Shown here: positions 42,978 to 52,497 of the stretch, in pieces
Layout: every line of letters starts with the position of its first letter
Position numbering within the stretch: the first letter of the stretch is position 1
Source of the DNA: Mesorhizobium liriopis
GTDB taxonomy: Bacteria; Pseudomonadota; Alphaproteobacteria; Rhizobiales; Rhizobiaceae
Assembly: GCF_024053505.1 (NCBI RefSeq)
Contig: NZ_JAMXQS010000004.1
Location: 248,001 to 312,000, forward strand
Length of the DNA stretch: 64,000 nt
Direction of reading: 5' to 3'
Made by a program: the position numbers and the translations under genes
The notes under the pieces: generated by a model
The model's input: only the letters and a program-made list of their open reading frames with translations
What the model was told of the DNA's origin: nothing
Databases searched by the model: none

Positions 42978-43756
42978 CGAAGGAGAGTTTCGCGCCCGAT
43001 CAGCCGGGCGTTACGGTCCGCCCTTCGCTCAATCACGGTGAGCGGCGCGGCGTAGCGAGACCGAACATCCTGCTTCTGCACTATACGGGCATGGAATCAG
43101 GCCAAGCCGCCGAGAGCTGGCTTTGCAATCCGGTGAGCGAGGTTTCCTGCCACTACATCGTCCATGAGGACGGCCGTATCGTGCAGATGGTGCAGGAAAG
43201 CCGTCGCGCGTGGCATGCCGGGAGAAGTTCGTGGCAGGGACACGACGACATCAACTCGCGCTCGGTCGGGATCGAAATCGTCAATCCAGGCCACAATATC
43301 GGTTACCGCGATTTTCCGGATGAGCAGATCGCAGCCGTGATCGAACTTTGTGGTGGCATCATCGACCGGTATGGCATTCCGATCGAACGCGTGCTGGCCC
43401 ATTCGGACGTCGCGCCGGGACGGAAGGTCGATCCGGGGGAGAAGTTTCCGTGGAAGCGGCTCGCGGATGCGGGCGTGGCCTTTCACGTCGAGCCATCGAT
43501 GGCGCAAGGCGAGGGGTTGCGAACGGGTGATCGCGGCGAGCCTGTCGCGGTCTTGCGGGATGCGCTGAAAAGGATCGGTTACGGCCTCGAGCCCGGCGAC
43601 GAGTTCGATGGCCCCCTGAAGATCGTGGTCGAGGCGTTCCAGCGCCGGTTCAGGCCCGCGCTCGTGGACGGTGACGCTGATCTTGGTACGCTCGAAACCC
43701 TTCAACATGTGTCAGCCGCGCTTTTCGGTTGCAAAGCGTCGCCCGAATCCGTTTAA
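42974..43756 (+). CDS. N-acetylmuramoyl-L-alanine amidase (amidase_2, AmiD type)
   Basis: The product (260 aa) hydrolyses the bond between muramic acid and the stem peptide. Zinc ligands His36, His143 and Asp153 are in LLLHYTG, VLAHSDVAPG and KVDPGEKFPW; Glu101 is in VGIEIVNPG. A peptidoglycan-binding domain fills residues about 180-250. No signal peptide is visible, so it may recycle anhydro-muropeptides in the cytoplasm like AmpD, or leave by another route. The start is GTG (42974) overlapping the TerB/DnaJ stop. Its stop lies nine bases before rnpB. Confidence 0.92.
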   Translation: MTKESFAPDQPGVTVRPSLNHGERRGVARPNILLLHYTGMESGQAAESWLCNPVSEVSCHYIVHEDGRIVQMVQESRRAWHAGRSSWQGHDDINSRSVGIEIVNPGHNIGYRDFPDEQIAAVIELCGGIIDRYGIPIERVLAHSDVAPGRKVDPGEKFPWKRLADAGVAFHVEPSMAQGEGLRTGDRGEPVAVLRDALKRIGYGLEPGDEFDGPLKIVVEAFQRRFRPALVDGDADLGTLETLQHVSAALFGCKASPESV

Positions 43757-43757
43757 G
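43729..43757 (+). promoter_or_regulatory. Candidate rnpB promoter
   Basis: TTGCAA (43729-43734) and TTTAAG (43752-43757) are 17 bases apart, inside the end of the amidase gene. Start of transcription would fall at about 43764, which is exactly where the P1 helix of RNase P RNA begins. Confidence 0.5.
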
Positions 43758-43764
43758 CAGCCTC

Positions 43765-44171
43765 GCCAGTCGGCTGGGCGGCCGCAGTCACAAGCACCGA
43801 AAGGTCGTGGCTGAGGAAAGTCCGGGCTCCATGGAAGAGCGGTGCCGGGTAACGCCCGGCGGGGGCGACCCCAGGGAAAGTGCCACAGAGAGCAGACCGC
43901 CCGAGCTTTGAGCTCGGGTAAGGGTGAAAGGGTGGGGTAAGAGCCCACCGCGCCGCCGGCAACGGGGGCGGCATGGTAAACCCCACCGGGAGCAAGACCG
44001 AATAGGGATGGCACGGCGGCTATAACCGTCGATGGCGTTTTCCAGCCAGCTATCCGGGTAGGTTGCGTGAGGCGCATGGCGACATGCGCCCAAGAAGAAT
44101 GGCCGCCACGTTTCCGTCTGCTCGCAGGAGCAGCGGAGGCCATACAGAACCCGGCTTACAGGCCGGCTGGC
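43765..44171 (+). ncRNA. rnpB: RNase P RNA (bacterial type A)
   Basis: This is the catalytic RNA that matures tRNA 5' ends. Conserved blocks are easy to see: GAGGAAAGTCCGGGCTCC (43814 region), ACAGAGAGCAGACC, GGTAAGGGTGAAAGGGTG and, at the 3' end, CAGAACCCGGCTTACAG. The first bases (GCCAGTCGGCT) pair with the last (AGGCCGGCTGGC) to form helix P1, which sets the ends within a few bases. The 3' end overlaps the last 16 bases of the convergent PLP enzyme gene. A ribosome-free promoter lies just upstream. Confidence 0.96.
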
Positions 44172-45277
44172 AGATTATCGAGCGTTTGAACCAGGGCTGA
44201 CACAAGTTCTTCAGTCGGTTCGCAACCGACCGCGAGGCGCACGAAGCCCGGCGCCACGGCATCGCCCCAGCGCGCGCGGCGCTCGGCCGAGGTGTGGATG
44301 CCGCCGAATGATGTGGCGGGCTGGATCAGCGGGCAGTTGTCGATGAAGTGCTCGGCTGCAGCTTCCGAGCGGAGCGTGAGTCCGAGAAGGAAACCAAAAC
44401 GATCCATCTGTGCGGCTGCGAGATGATGCGCCGGGTGGTCCGGGAGGCCGGGATAGCGGAGGGTTTCGAGTGCCGCGTGACCCTTCAGCGCCTTTGCCAC
44501 CGCCTCAGCACTGTCGCACATGCGTGCGAAGCGCAGTTCCAGCGTTTCGAGCCCGCGGTGGACGAGCCAGGATTCGAACGGCCCGGGGATCGAGCCCGAC
44601 AGCTTGCGCCATTCGGAAACGGCACTCATGACCGCCTCGTCTCGGCTCGCGACATGGCCGTAGAGCACATCGGAATGGCCGTTCACAGCCTTGGTATCTG
44701 CTGCGACCACGATGTCCGCGCCAAGCGCCAGCGGGCGCTGGCCGAGCGGCGTCATCGTCGTGTTGTCGGCGATCACCAGCGCACCGGCGGCGTGTGCCGC
44801 ATCGCTGACCGCTTTGATGTCGAGAATGTCGAGGCCCGGATTGGATGGCGTCTCGATGTAGACGATACGAAAACCGTCGAAGCCGCCATCGGCAAATTGC
44901 GCGGTCGGCCGCGTTTCGGCCGTGACGCCGAGGCGTGCGAGAATGCGGTCGGCAAGCAGGCGCGTCGTGTAATAGCCATCCGACGGCAGGAGAATACGGT
45001 CGCCAGCCTTCAGGAGCGCCATGAAGGGCGCGGTGATCGCGGCCATGCCGGAGGGGAAGGCGAGGCAAGGCGCATCTTCGAGCAACGACAAGGCATGCTC
45101 GACGGCTTCCCATGTCGGATTATGCGAGCGCCCATATTGCGCCACACCCGCCGGGTCGCCGGGCAAGTGAAAGGTCGCGGAAGGTACGATCGGCAGGGCG
45201 ACGGGGTCACCCTTGTTCAGCCCGTCGCGGCGGGCATGGATGAGGCGCGCGGTGCGGCTGGAATTCGTGTCGGTCAT
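44156..45277 (-). CDS. Cystathionine gamma-synthase/beta-lyase family PLP enzyme
   Basis: The product (373 aa) belongs to the Cys/Met metabolism PLP family (cystathionine gamma-synthase, gamma-lyase and beta-lyase). PLP is bound at Lys196 in ADTKAVNGHSD, where most members have TKY; the preceding IADNTTMTPLGQRPLALGAD is typical. The Tyr to Ala change next to the Lys and the short length put it in a divergent subgroup, often annotated cystathionine gamma-lyase, and the exact reaction cannot be read from the sequence. Its last 16 bases overlap rnpB. Confidence 0.87.
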   Translation of the reverse strand: MTDTNSSRTARLIHARRDGLNKGDPVALPIVPSATFHLPGDPAGVAQYGRSHNPTWEAVEHALSLLEDAPCLAFPSGMAAITAPFMALLKAGDRILLPSDGYYTTRLLADRILARLGVTAETRPTAQFADGGFDGFRIVYIETPSNPGLDILDIKAVSDAAHAAGALVIADNTTMTPLGQRPLALGADIVVAADTKAVNGHSDVLYGHVASRDEAVMSAVSEWRKLSGSIPGPFESWLVHRGLETLELRFARMCDSAEAVAKALKGHAALETLRYPGLPDHPAHHLAAAQMDRFGFLLGLTLRSEAAAEHFIDNCPLIQPATSFGGIHTSAERRARWGDAVAPGFVRLAVGCEPTEELVSALVQTLDNLPAGL

Positions 45278-45283
45278 GGGAGG

Positions 45284-45871
45284 TCAGAAGCGCCAGACGA
45301 GACGGGCACCGGTCGATTCAAGACCGTCATTGCTCTCGGCCGTGTTCGCATTCGAGAAGTGGTTGAGATAGACCTGCGCGCCGAGGTTGGGCGTGAAGTC
45401 GTAGCCGGCGCTGGCCTGGAGGTGGAATAGCACCTCGGAGCCGAGATCGCGCAACTCGCCCTCGTCGTTGCGCTTTTCCTTGTCGGACATGATCGCGCCG
45501 CCGGCGCTGAAGCCGAGCGAGAACTTTTCCGAGAGGTAATATTCCCAGTTGAAGCCGGTATAGAACGCGTTGATCGGATCGTCCGAGATCGCGATGTCCG
45601 TGCCGATATAGGGACGCGGCGAGCCGAGGAAGCTCAGGAAGTCGAAGGATGGCGCGAGGATTTCGCCGTTGACCGTGCCGCCGGTGAAGGTATCGGGCGT
45701 GAAGGGGCCCGTGTCGTAGCTGCCGCCGCCCAGACGCACTTCCCAGCGCGCGGCATTTTTGCCGAAGCCGGTGGTCGGCGTGGGCGCTGCTGCAGGCAGC
45801 ACGTCTGCCGCATGCGCTGCGGATGCGCCGAGTGAGAGAAGCAGAAGGGCTGCGGTTTTTGCGACGCGCAT
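45284..45871 (-). CDS. Lipid A 3-O-deacylase-like outer-membrane protein (PagL family)
   Basis: The product (195 aa) is a small beta-barrel of the acyloxyacyl hydrolase/PagL group, which trims acyl chains from lipid A in the outer membrane. A signal peptide ends near residue 21 (Ala-His-Ala). The catalytic triad fits PagL: His171 and Ser173 in NHFSN, and Glu185, with the same 12-residue gap between Ser and Glu as in Pseudomonas PagL (128 to 140). It ends in Trp-Arg-Phe, a barrel-type terminus. An upstream in-frame TTG at 45901 has a better ribosome site (GGGGAG) and would add 10 residues. The gene is 6 bases from the PLP enzyme start and probably leads that transcript. Confidence 0.87.
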   Translation of the reverse strand: MRVAKTAALLLLSLGASAAHAADVLPAAAPTPTTGFGKNAARWEVRLGGGSYDTGPFTPDTFTGGTVNGEILAPSFDFLSFLGSPRPYIGTDIAISDDPINAFYTGFNWEYYLSEKFSLGFSAGGAIMSDKEKRNDEGELRDLGSEVLFHLQASAGYDFTPNLGAQVYLNHFSNANTAESNDGLESTGARLVWRF

Positions 45872-46303
45872 GGCGGAGGATCGTCCGTGATTCGAGGGCA
45901 ATCTACTCCCCGAACGCGGGTCCGAAACTTGCGTGCGGAAAGCAGTTCGTTGAGATTTGGTCGATGTGACCCTGGCGCAACAACAGGTGAGCCCGCTTGA
46001 TGACAGTTCCGCGTGACGGCCCTTAACGATCCATTAGCCTTAAGCTTCGATAAAGCCTTTTGGGAGAAAGTGCGGAGGCTCGTCTAGGGCCGAGGCACCG
46101 GCCTTCGGCCTCCTGTTCACATCGTTGCCCACAAGGGCTCAATGCTACCCGAACCGGTCATTCAGCGGGGTTTCAAAACCCGAACGCTCAAGCGCTTCAT
46201 GTCAGCCGATCCAATGGCTCGGCGAGCGCTCGGCAGGGCTGGTTCGCAGGCTTTCCGGGGCGATGGGCGGCGGTCGTGTTCGATTTTGTCTGGAGGCTCC
46301 GCC
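45872..46303. other. Intergenic region at the head of the dcw cluster, no mraZ
   Basis: These 432 bases hold promoters for the leftward PagL-like gene and for rsmH. No mraZ gene, which usually opens this cluster, is present, and no frame resembles MraZ. Seen here are a CtrA-type box (46023), a TGGGA-N5-TGCGG repeat (46061-46075) like a MraZ box, and a GGCCGAGG/CCTTCGGCC hairpin near 46089-46111. An open frame from 46142 continues into rsmH, but the sequence before 46304 does not look coding. Confidence 0.6.
46023..46037 (+). promoter_or_regulatory. CtrA-like box upstream of rsmH
   Basis: TTAA-CGATCCA-TTAG matches the CtrA consensus TTAA-N7-TTAA except for the last base. It lies about 280 bases before rsmH and 24 bases before the MraZ-box-like repeat. 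Confidence 0.45.
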
Positions 46304-47290
46304 GTGACGGAAAACGCGCAGGCGCGCCATATTCCCGTGTTGCTCGCCGAGGTGCTGGAAGCACTTGCAGTTGCACCCGGTGATACCGTGATCGACGGCA
46401 CGTTCGGCGCGGGAGGCTATTCGCGCGCTATCTTGGAGCAGGGGGCGCAGGTCATCGCGCTCGATCGCGACCCGGATGCGATCCGTGACGGGCAGGCGCT
46501 GGTCGCGGAAATGGATGGCAGGCTTGAGCTCCACCATCGCCAGTTTTCCGAACTCGACCTCGTGGCCGATGGCGTCGATGGCGTCGTGCTCGATATCGGC
46601 GTCTCCTCCATGCAGCTCGATCAGGCCGATCGAGGTTTCTCTTTTCGAGCCGACGGGCCGCTCGACATGCGGATGGGGCAGGCGGGGCCGAGCGCGGCTG
46701 ATGTTGTGAACCGCTTCAAGAGTGGGGACCTCGCGCGCATTTTCGGGTTTCTCGGCGAAGAGCGCCATGCCGGGCGCATCGCGCGGGCCATCGAGAAGCG
46801 TCGCGACGAAAGACCCTTTGAGCGCACGCTTGATCTGGCCAACACCATCGAGGCGACGGTCGGGCGCAACCCCAAGGACAAAATCCATCCGGCGACGCGC
46901 GTGTTTCAGGCGCTGCGCATCTTCGTCAATGATGAGCTGGGCGAACTGGCCCGCGCGCTTGAGGCTGCCGAGCGTGTGCTGAAGCCCGGCGGGCGGCTGG
47001 TTGTCGTATCGTTTCATTCGCTCGAAGATCGCATCGTCAAGCGCTTCATCACCGAACGCTCGTCCGCGCCGGCCGGTTCTCGGCACATGCCGCAAACCGT
47101 GGCGCTGGCACCGACATTCAATAAGGCAGGCTCTGCCGTGACGGCCGGCGAAGCCGAACTCGAAGCCAATCCACGCGCGCGTTCGGCGCGGCTGCGCGCG
47201 GCTGTTCGCACGGAAGCGCCGCCGCGCACATCCGATCTTTCCCTTTTCGGCCTGCCCAGGCTGCCCTCGCTTTCAGGAGGCGACAAATGA
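46304..47290 (+). CDS. rsmH: 16S rRNA (cytosine-1402-N4)-methyltransferase
   Basis: The product (328 aa) methylates N4 of C1402 in 16S rRNA. The SAM-binding GTFGAGGYS is at residues 32-40, followed by [33 protein letters not shown] and [13 protein letters not shown], all RsmH landmarks. I chose the GTG at 46304: GGAGG is seven bases upstream and [13 protein letters not shown] follows at the usual place. A frame from ATG 46142 would add 54 unlike residues. The last bases overlap the ftsL start (ATGA). It is the first gene of the dcw cluster here. Confidence 0.94.
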   Translation: MTENAQARHIPVLLAEVLEALAVAPGDTVIDGTFGAGGYSRAILEQGAQVIALDRDPDAIRDGQALVAEMDGRLELHHRQFSELDLVADGVDGVVLDIGVSSMQLDQADRGFSFRADGPLDMRMGQAGPSAADVVNRFKSGDLARIFGFLGEERHAGRIARAIEKRRDERPFERTLDLANTIEATVGRNPKDKIHPATRVFQALRIFVNDELGELARALEAAERVLKPGGRLVVVSFHSLEDRIVKRFITERSSAPAGSRHMPQTVALAPTFNKAGSAVTAGEAELEANPRARSARLRAAVRTEAPPRTSDLSLFGLPRLPSLSGGDK

Positions 47291-47685
47291 CGCGCATGTT
47301 CCGTACCACCGACGTGGTGCTGATCGCGGCGATGGTTGCGGCGGCAGGCTTCACCTACAAGACGAAGCATGATGCCGAACAACGGCTGAACCATATCGGC
47401 AAGCTCGAGCGGCAGATCCGTTACGAAGAGGACTCCATCGACCTGCTGAAGGCCGATTGGAGCCTGCTCACGCAGCCGGTTCGTCTGCAGAAGCTCGCCG
47501 AGTCTTATCAGGACCAGCTCAAGCTCGAATCCGTTCAGCCGCGCCAGATCGCAGGCCTCGAAGCCATTCCGCTCAAGCCACCACCGGCCCCGGTGGAAGT
47601 GAAGGAAGCTGACGCCAAGCCGAAGGATGCCATCAAAGACCTTCTGCTGCTCGACCCGATCGCAACCGGAGACATCGGCCAATGA
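47287..47685 (+). CDS. ftsL: Cell division protein FtsL
   Basis: The product (132 aa) is a bitopic membrane protein of the divisome that binds FtsB and FtsQ and helps activate FtsW-FtsI. One transmembrane helix lies at residues 9-24, then a predicted coiled coil ([24 protein letters not shown]), then a proline-rich tail. Alphaproteobacterial FtsL is weakly conserved, so position between rsmH and ftsI carries much of the call. Start and stop overlap both neighbours by four bases. Confidence 0.88.
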   Translation: MTRMFRTTDVVLIAAMVAAAGFTYKTKHDAEQRLNHIGKLERQIRYEEDSIDLLKADWSLLTQPVRLQKLAESYQDQLKLESVQPRQIAGLEAIPLKPPPAPVEVKEADAKPKDAIKDLLLLDPIATGDIGQ

Positions 47686-49400
47686 TGAAGTTCTGGAAGC
47701 GCAAGCTCGAAAGCAACGACGCGCTGCCGCAGGAGATCGTGATTCAGGGCGAGGGTCGCTCGGGCGGCAAGACACGCACGCGCGTGGCCCTGATCGCGAC
47801 CGTGTTCTTCGGCGTCTATGCCGTGATCGGCGGACGTCTGGTCTACTATGGTCTGGCGACACCGGAGGAATCGGCGGGTCCCGCTTCGCGCGTGACCGCA
47901 TCGCGCCCCGACATCGTAGACCGCAACGGCGAGGTGCTCGCGACCGACATCAAGACGGCTTCGCTTTTCGCCGAACCCAAGCGCATCGTCGACGTGGACG
48001 AAGTGGTCGAGAAGCTCTCGACCGTATTGCCCGAGCTCAAGCACGAGCAGACCTACAACAAGCTCAAGACCAAGCAGGGTTTCGTCTGGCTCAAGCGCCA
48101 GCTGACGCCCAAGCAGCAGGCCGACATCATGGCGCTGGGCCTGCCCGGCATCGGCTTCCGCTCGGAGAAGCGTCGCTTCTATCCGGGTGGCGAGACGGCC
48201 TCGCACATTCTCGGCCTGACCAATGTCGACAACAAGGGCATCGCCGGGCTCGAGAAGTTCGTGGACGATCAGGGTCTGGCGGACCTTCAGGCCTCGGGCC
48301 TCGCGATCCCGCGCGACCTGCAGCCGGTGCAGCTCTCCATCGACAACCGCGTGCAGCACATCATGCGTGACGAGCTGGTACAGGCGGTCAATCGCTATCA
48401 TGCGATCGCGGCGGGTGCCGTGGTGCTCAACGCCAAGACGGGTGAAGTGGTGGCGTTGGCCTCGGTACCGGACTTCGACCCGAACAACCCCTTCAACGCG
48501 CTGGACAAGGACCGCTTCAATCGCATGACGGCGGGCGTGTTCGAGATGGGCTCGACCATCAAGAGCTTCACTACCGCGATGGCCTTGGATTCGGGACGTA
48601 TGAACCTGAACAGCACGGTGGATGCCTCGCGTCCCATCACCATCGGTCGCCAGACCATCCGCGACTTCCACGGCAAGCACCGTGTGCTCACCGTGCCGGA
48701 AGTTTTCATCTACTCTTCCAATATCGGCTCGGCGAAGGAAGCCGACGTGGTCGGTATCGACGGGCACCGCGAGTTCATGCATCGCATGGGCCTGCTCGAC
48801 AAATTGCAGACGGAACTGCCCGAGATCGCCAAGCCGACCGAGCCGCGCGTCTGGAAGAAAGTGCACTCGATCACGATCTCCTTCGGCCACGGCATGTCCA
48901 CGACTCCGCTGCAAACGGCAGTGGGCGCGGCGGCGCTTATGAATGGCGGAAAACTCATTCCGCCGACCTTTTTGCCCCGCACGCAAGCCGAGGCCGACGC
49001 GATCGGGAAGCAGGTCGTGAGCGCGAAAACCGTCGAGGACATGCGCTATCTTTACCGCCTGAACGCCGAAGTGGGCTCCGGCAAGCGCGCGGAAGTGGCG
49101 GGCTATCGTGTGGGCGGCAAGACCGGCACGGCAGAGAAGGTCGAGAACGGACGCTACTCCAAGAACAAGAAGTTCAACGCGTTTCTCGCAGCCTTCCCGA
49201 TGGACGATCCGACTTACATCGTTCTGTCGATCATCGACGAGCCTCAGCCCGAAAAACCGGGCATGCCCGCGACCGCAGGTCTCAACGCAGCACCTATCGT
49301 CGCCAACATCATCCGCCGCTCAGCGAACTTCCTCGGCGTTTCCCCACGCTTCGACGAGGGTGACGCGGCGCAGATGGTGTCGCTGCCGGCTGAGGACTGA
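47682..49400 (+). CDS. ftsI: Penicillin-binding protein 3, septal transpeptidase
   Basis: The product (572 aa) cross-links septal peptidoglycan. One membrane helix lies at about residues 34-55. The dimerisation domain follows (ASRPDIVDRNGEVLATDI), then the transpeptidase with SxxK at 291-294 (GSTIKSF), the SSN motif in IYSSNIGS, and KTGT at 480-483. The start overlaps the ftsL stop (ATGA). The gene is followed by 191 bases without a gene before murE, the longest gap inside the cluster, where a CtrA box lies. Confidence 0.95.
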   Translation: MMKFWKRKLESNDALPQEIVIQGEGRSGGKTRTRVALIATVFFGVYAVIGGRLVYYGLATPEESAGPASRVTASRPDIVDRNGEVLATDIKTASLFAEPKRIVDVDEVVEKLSTVLPELKHEQTYNKLKTKQGFVWLKRQLTPKQQADIMALGLPGIGFRSEKRRFYPGGETASHILGLTNVDNKGIAGLEKFVDDQGLADLQASGLAIPRDLQPVQLSIDNRVQHIMRDELVQAVNRYHAIAAGAVVLNAKTGEVVALASVPDFDPNNPFNALDKDRFNRMTAGVFEMGSTIKSFTTAMALDSGRMNLNSTVDASRPITIGRQTIRDFHGKHRVLTVPEVFIYSSNIGSAKEADVVGIDGHREFMHRMGLLDKLQTELPEIAKPTEPRVWKKVHSITISFGHGMSTTPLQTAVGAAALMNGGKLIPPTFLPRTQAEADAIGKQVVSAKTVEDMRYLYRLNAEVGSGKRAEVAGYRVGGKTGTAEKVENGRYSKNKKFNAFLAAFPMDDPTYIVLSIIDEPQPEKPGMPATAGLNAAPIVANIIRRSANFLGVSPRFDEGDAAQMVSLPAED

Positions 49401-49551
49401 GGCATTGATGCCGTCGCGAGAATGCGGCGGCAGAGGGGCCACTTTTGGCGCAGGAGCTGCCGCAAAGAAATAGCTGGCTGCGCTAACTCGCTGATTTCTG
49501 GAGCCAGCTTTGTCACCGAAGGGCAGGGCTGGCTAAATCAGTGGCCACAGC

Positions 49552-49566
49552 TTAATCCCGCATTAA
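49552..49566 (+). promoter_or_regulatory. Perfect CtrA box upstream of murE
   Basis: TTAA-TCCCGCA-TTAA is a perfect CtrA consensus (TTAA-N7-TTAA), and its right half continues as TTAACCAT, the best-known CtrA half-site. It is 25 bases before the murE start, in the longest gap of the dcw cluster, so a cell-cycle-regulated murE promoter is likely. Confidence 0.75.
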
Positions 49567-49591
49567 CCATAGACTGCTGATGTGGGCTTCC

Positions 49592-51061
49592 ATGAAACTC
49601 AGTGAACTCGCCGACATTCTGCCCTCCGCTGCAAATGCAGGCGGAGCCGAGGACGTGACAGGTGTCACAGCCGATTCGCGCGCCGTCGTGCCGGGCACGA
49701 TCTTCGTTGCCGTGCCCGGGACCAAGGCGGATGGCGCAAGCTTTGCCGGCGACGCCGCAGCCAGGGGCGCGGCAGCCGTGGTTGTGGGTGAGACGGCAGT
49801 TGTCGGCGATATCGGCCTGCCGGTATTGCGTGTCGCCGAGCCTCGTTCGGCCTTGTCGCATGTCGCAGCGCGTCTTTACGCTGGTCAGCCTGAAACCATG
49901 GTTGCGGTGACGGGCACCAGCGGCAAGACGTCGGTCGCGGCCTTCACGCGACAGATCTGGGAACAACAGGGTTTGGCCGCTGCAAGCATCGGCACGACCG
50001 GCGTGGTGGCGCCGGGGCGCAACGATTACGGTTCGTTGACCACGCCCGATCCCGTGGCCTTGCACAAGTTGCTCGCTGAACTCACCCGTAGCGGCGTGAC
50101 GCATGCCTCGATGGAAGCATCCAGCCACGGGCTCGACCAGCACCGGCTCGATGGCGTGAAGCTCAAAGCGGCCGGCTTCACCAATCTCGGTCGCGACCAC
50201 ATGGATTATCACCCGACGGTCGAGGACTATCATCGCGCCAAGCTGCGCCTTTTCACCGAGTTGCTGCCGAAGGGTGCGCCGGCAGTGATCTTCGCCGATG
50301 ATCCGTTTTCCCAGCCGACAGTCGAGGCAGCGCGCAGCGCTGGTCTCGACGTGCTGACAGTGGGTCGGTCGGGCGAGTTCTTGCGGCTGACGCGCGTCGA
50401 GCATGAGCGCCATCGCCAGCGGGCGGAGATCGTGGCGGATGGGGTCATCCATGAGATCGACCTTTCGCTGGCCGGCGATTTTCAGATCAGCAATGCGCTG
50501 GTCGCGGCAGGCTTGGCGATTGCCACCGGCACGCCAGCCTCGAATGCACTGAAGGCGTTGGAAAACCTGAAGGGCGCGCCTGGGCGGTTGGAACTGATCG
50601 GCACGACCAAGACCGGAGCGCCGGTCTATGTCGATTATGCCCACAAGCCCGAGGCTTTGGAAAACGTGTTGCAGGCCGTGCGGCCTTTCACGACCGGACG
50701 AGTCGTGGTCGTCTTCGGCTGTGGCGGCGACCGCGACAGGGGCAAAAGGCCGATCATGGGTGAGATCGCTTCGCGTCTCGCGGACATCGTCATCGTGACC
50801 GACGACAACCCGCGTTCCGAGGAACCTGCCGCCATACGCGCCGCTATCCTCGAAACCGCGCCCGGCGCGACCGAGATCGGCGACCGTCGCGAAGCGATAA
50901 GACTGGCCGTTTCCAACCTCAAAGCCGGCGATACGCTTGTCGTCGCAGGCAAGGGGCATGAGGAAGGTCAGACGATCGGCAGCCAGACCTATCCATTCTC
51001 GGACCATGTTGAGGTGCGAAAAGCGCTCGATGAGGTCGCAGCGAAAGGAGAAGCCGCATGA
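49592..51061 (+). CDS. murE: UDP-MurNAc-L-Ala-D-Glu:meso-diaminopimelate ligase
   Basis: The product (489 aa) adds meso-diaminopimelate to the peptidoglycan precursor. The ATP loop is GTSGKTS at 108-114, and the amino-acid-specifying motif DNPR is at 405-408, which marks the diaminopimelate type. The start is ATG 49592 (MKLSEL), as in relatives; ATG 49580 would add four residues, and neither has a strong ribosome site. It overlaps murF by ATGA. A CtrA box sits just upstream. Confidence 0.95.
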   Translation: MKLSELADILPSAANAGGAEDVTGVTADSRAVVPGTIFVAVPGTKADGASFAGDAAARGAAAVVVGETAVVGDIGLPVLRVAEPRSALSHVAARLYAGQPETMVAVTGTSGKTSVAAFTRQIWEQQGLAAASIGTTGVVAPGRNDYGSLTTPDPVALHKLLAELTRSGVTHASMEASSHGLDQHRLDGVKLKAAGFTNLGRDHMDYHPTVEDYHRAKLRLFTELLPKGAPAVIFADDPFSQPTVEAARSAGLDVLTVGRSGEFLRLTRVEHERHRQRAEIVADGVIHEIDLSLAGDFQISNALVAAGLAIATGTPASNALKALENLKGAPGRLELIGTTKTGAPVYVDYAHKPEALENVLQAVRPFTTGRVVVVFGCGGDRDRGKRPIMGEIASRLADIVIVTDDNPRSEEPAAIRAAILETAPGATEIGDRREAIRLAVSNLKAGDTLVVAGKGHEEGQTIGSQTYPFSDHVEVRKALDEVAAKGEAA

Positions 51062-52491
51062 GCGCTCTTTGGACCGGCGAAGAATTCGCAGCCGCCGTGG
51101 GCGGCAGGCCGGTGGGCTCGATGCCCGCGAATGTCTATGGAATTTCAATCGACACGCGCAGCCTGAAGGCGGGTGACGCGTTCTTTGCCATCACGGGTGA
51201 CCGCACTGACGGCCACAACTTTCTGACCGCTGCAGCTGCTGCCGGCGCATCGCTTCTGGTCGTCGCCGAAGGCAGGCTTGCTGCGATGGGGCGCATCGCG
51301 ACACCCATGCTGGTGGTGCCCGACGTATTGCGCGCGCTGGAAAAGGCTGGCGAGGCCGCACGTGCGCGCGCCAAGGCAAAAGTCATCGCGGTAACGGGTT
51401 CGGCCGGGAAGACCACCACCAAGGAAGCTCTGCGAAGGGCGCTTGGTACGGTCGGCACGGTTCATGCCGCCGACAAGTCGTTCAACAACCACTGGGGCGT
51501 GCCGCTGACGCTCTCGCGCCTGCCCGAGGATTCGGACTACGCCGTGTTCGAGATCGGCATGAACCATGCCGGCGAGATCCGGCCGCTGACCAAGCTGGTA
51601 AAGCCCGACATCGCCATCATCACACTGATCGCGCCGGCCCATCTCGGCCACTTCGACAATCTCGAACAGATCGCGGATGCCAAGGCGGAAATTTTCGAAG
51701 GTGTCAGCGAGGACGGCGCGGCATTGCTCAACCGCGACGATCCGCACTACGAGCGCCTTGCGACCGCAGCAACGGTGGCAGGCGTGAAGCATATCCGCTC
51801 CTTCGGCGAGCATGCCAAGGCCGACTATCGCCTGATGGGCTATACGCTCGAGGGCGACCACTCGACGGCCAGCATCATGATCGACGGTGACGAGATCGGC
51901 TTTCGCGTTGGCGCGCCGGGGCGGCACATCCTGCAGAACGCGCTCGCCGTTCTGGGTGCGGCGCACCTCGCGGGCGCCGATGTGCTGCGCGCGGCGGAAG
52001 GCTTGGCCGACTGGTCGGCCGAGCGTGGCCGTGGCCAGCGCCACGTGCTGCGGCTTCCGGATGGTAACGCGACGCTGATCGACGAGAGCTATAATGCCAA
52101 TCCGGCTTCGATGCAGGCGGCACTGGCGCTGCTGGCGGCATCCAAGACCGGCAAAGACGGCCGTCGCGTCGCCGTGCTGGGCGACATGCTCGAACTCGGC
52201 GCGCATTCAACCAACTTCCATGCGGGCTTGAGCGAAGCGCTCGTCGCCACCAAGCCGGACCTCGTGCTTCTGGTCGGCCCGGAAATGCGTGCGCTGAAGG
52301 ATGCCGCGCCGAAAAGTATCGCGGTGACGCACCGCGATACGGTGGACGAACTCCAGCCGCTGCTCCTCGACCTTGTGAAGGCTGGCGATGTGGTGATGGT
52401 GAAATCGTCCAACGGCATCGGATCTTCGCGCCTCGTCGATGCGCTGATCCAGAAATATCCCGAGCCTGAACCGCAGGCCAAACGAGCTTAA
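51058..52491 (+). CDS. murF: UDP-MurNAc-tripeptide:D-alanyl-D-alanine ligase
   Basis: The product (477 aa) adds D-Ala-D-Ala to complete the pentapeptide precursor. The ATP loop is GSAGKTTT at 114-121; [24 protein letters not shown] and [11 protein letters not shown] are MurF signatures. It is cytoplasmic. It overlaps murE and is followed after six bases by mraY. Length matches the family. Confidence 0.95.
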   Translation: MSALWTGEEFAAAVGGRPVGSMPANVYGISIDTRSLKAGDAFFAITGDRTDGHNFLTAAAAAGASLLVVAEGRLAAMGRIATPMLVVPDVLRALEKAGEAARARAKAKVIAVTGSAGKTTTKEALRRALGTVGTVHAADKSFNNHWGVPLTLSRLPEDSDYAVFEIGMNHAGEIRPLTKLVKPDIAIITLIAPAHLGHFDNLEQIADAKAEIFEGVSEDGAALLNRDDPHYERLATAATVAGVKHIRSFGEHAKADYRLMGYTLEGDHSTASIMIDGDEIGFRVGAPGRHILQNALAVLGAAHLAGADVLRAAEGLADWSAERGRGQRHVLRLPDGNATLIDESYNANPASMQAALALLAASKTGKDGRRVAVLGDMLELGAHSTNFHAGLSEALVATKPDLVLLVGPEMRALKDAAPKSIAVTHRDTVDELQPLLLDLVKAGDVVMVKSSNGIGSSRLVDALIQKYPEPEPQAKRA

Positions 52492-52497
52492 GGCCTG

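Noticed and set aside
46142-46303. 54-residue extension of RsmH from ATG 46142
   Set aside because: No ribosome site and no similarity; GTG 46304 has GGAGG at the right distance and gives the normal N-terminus.
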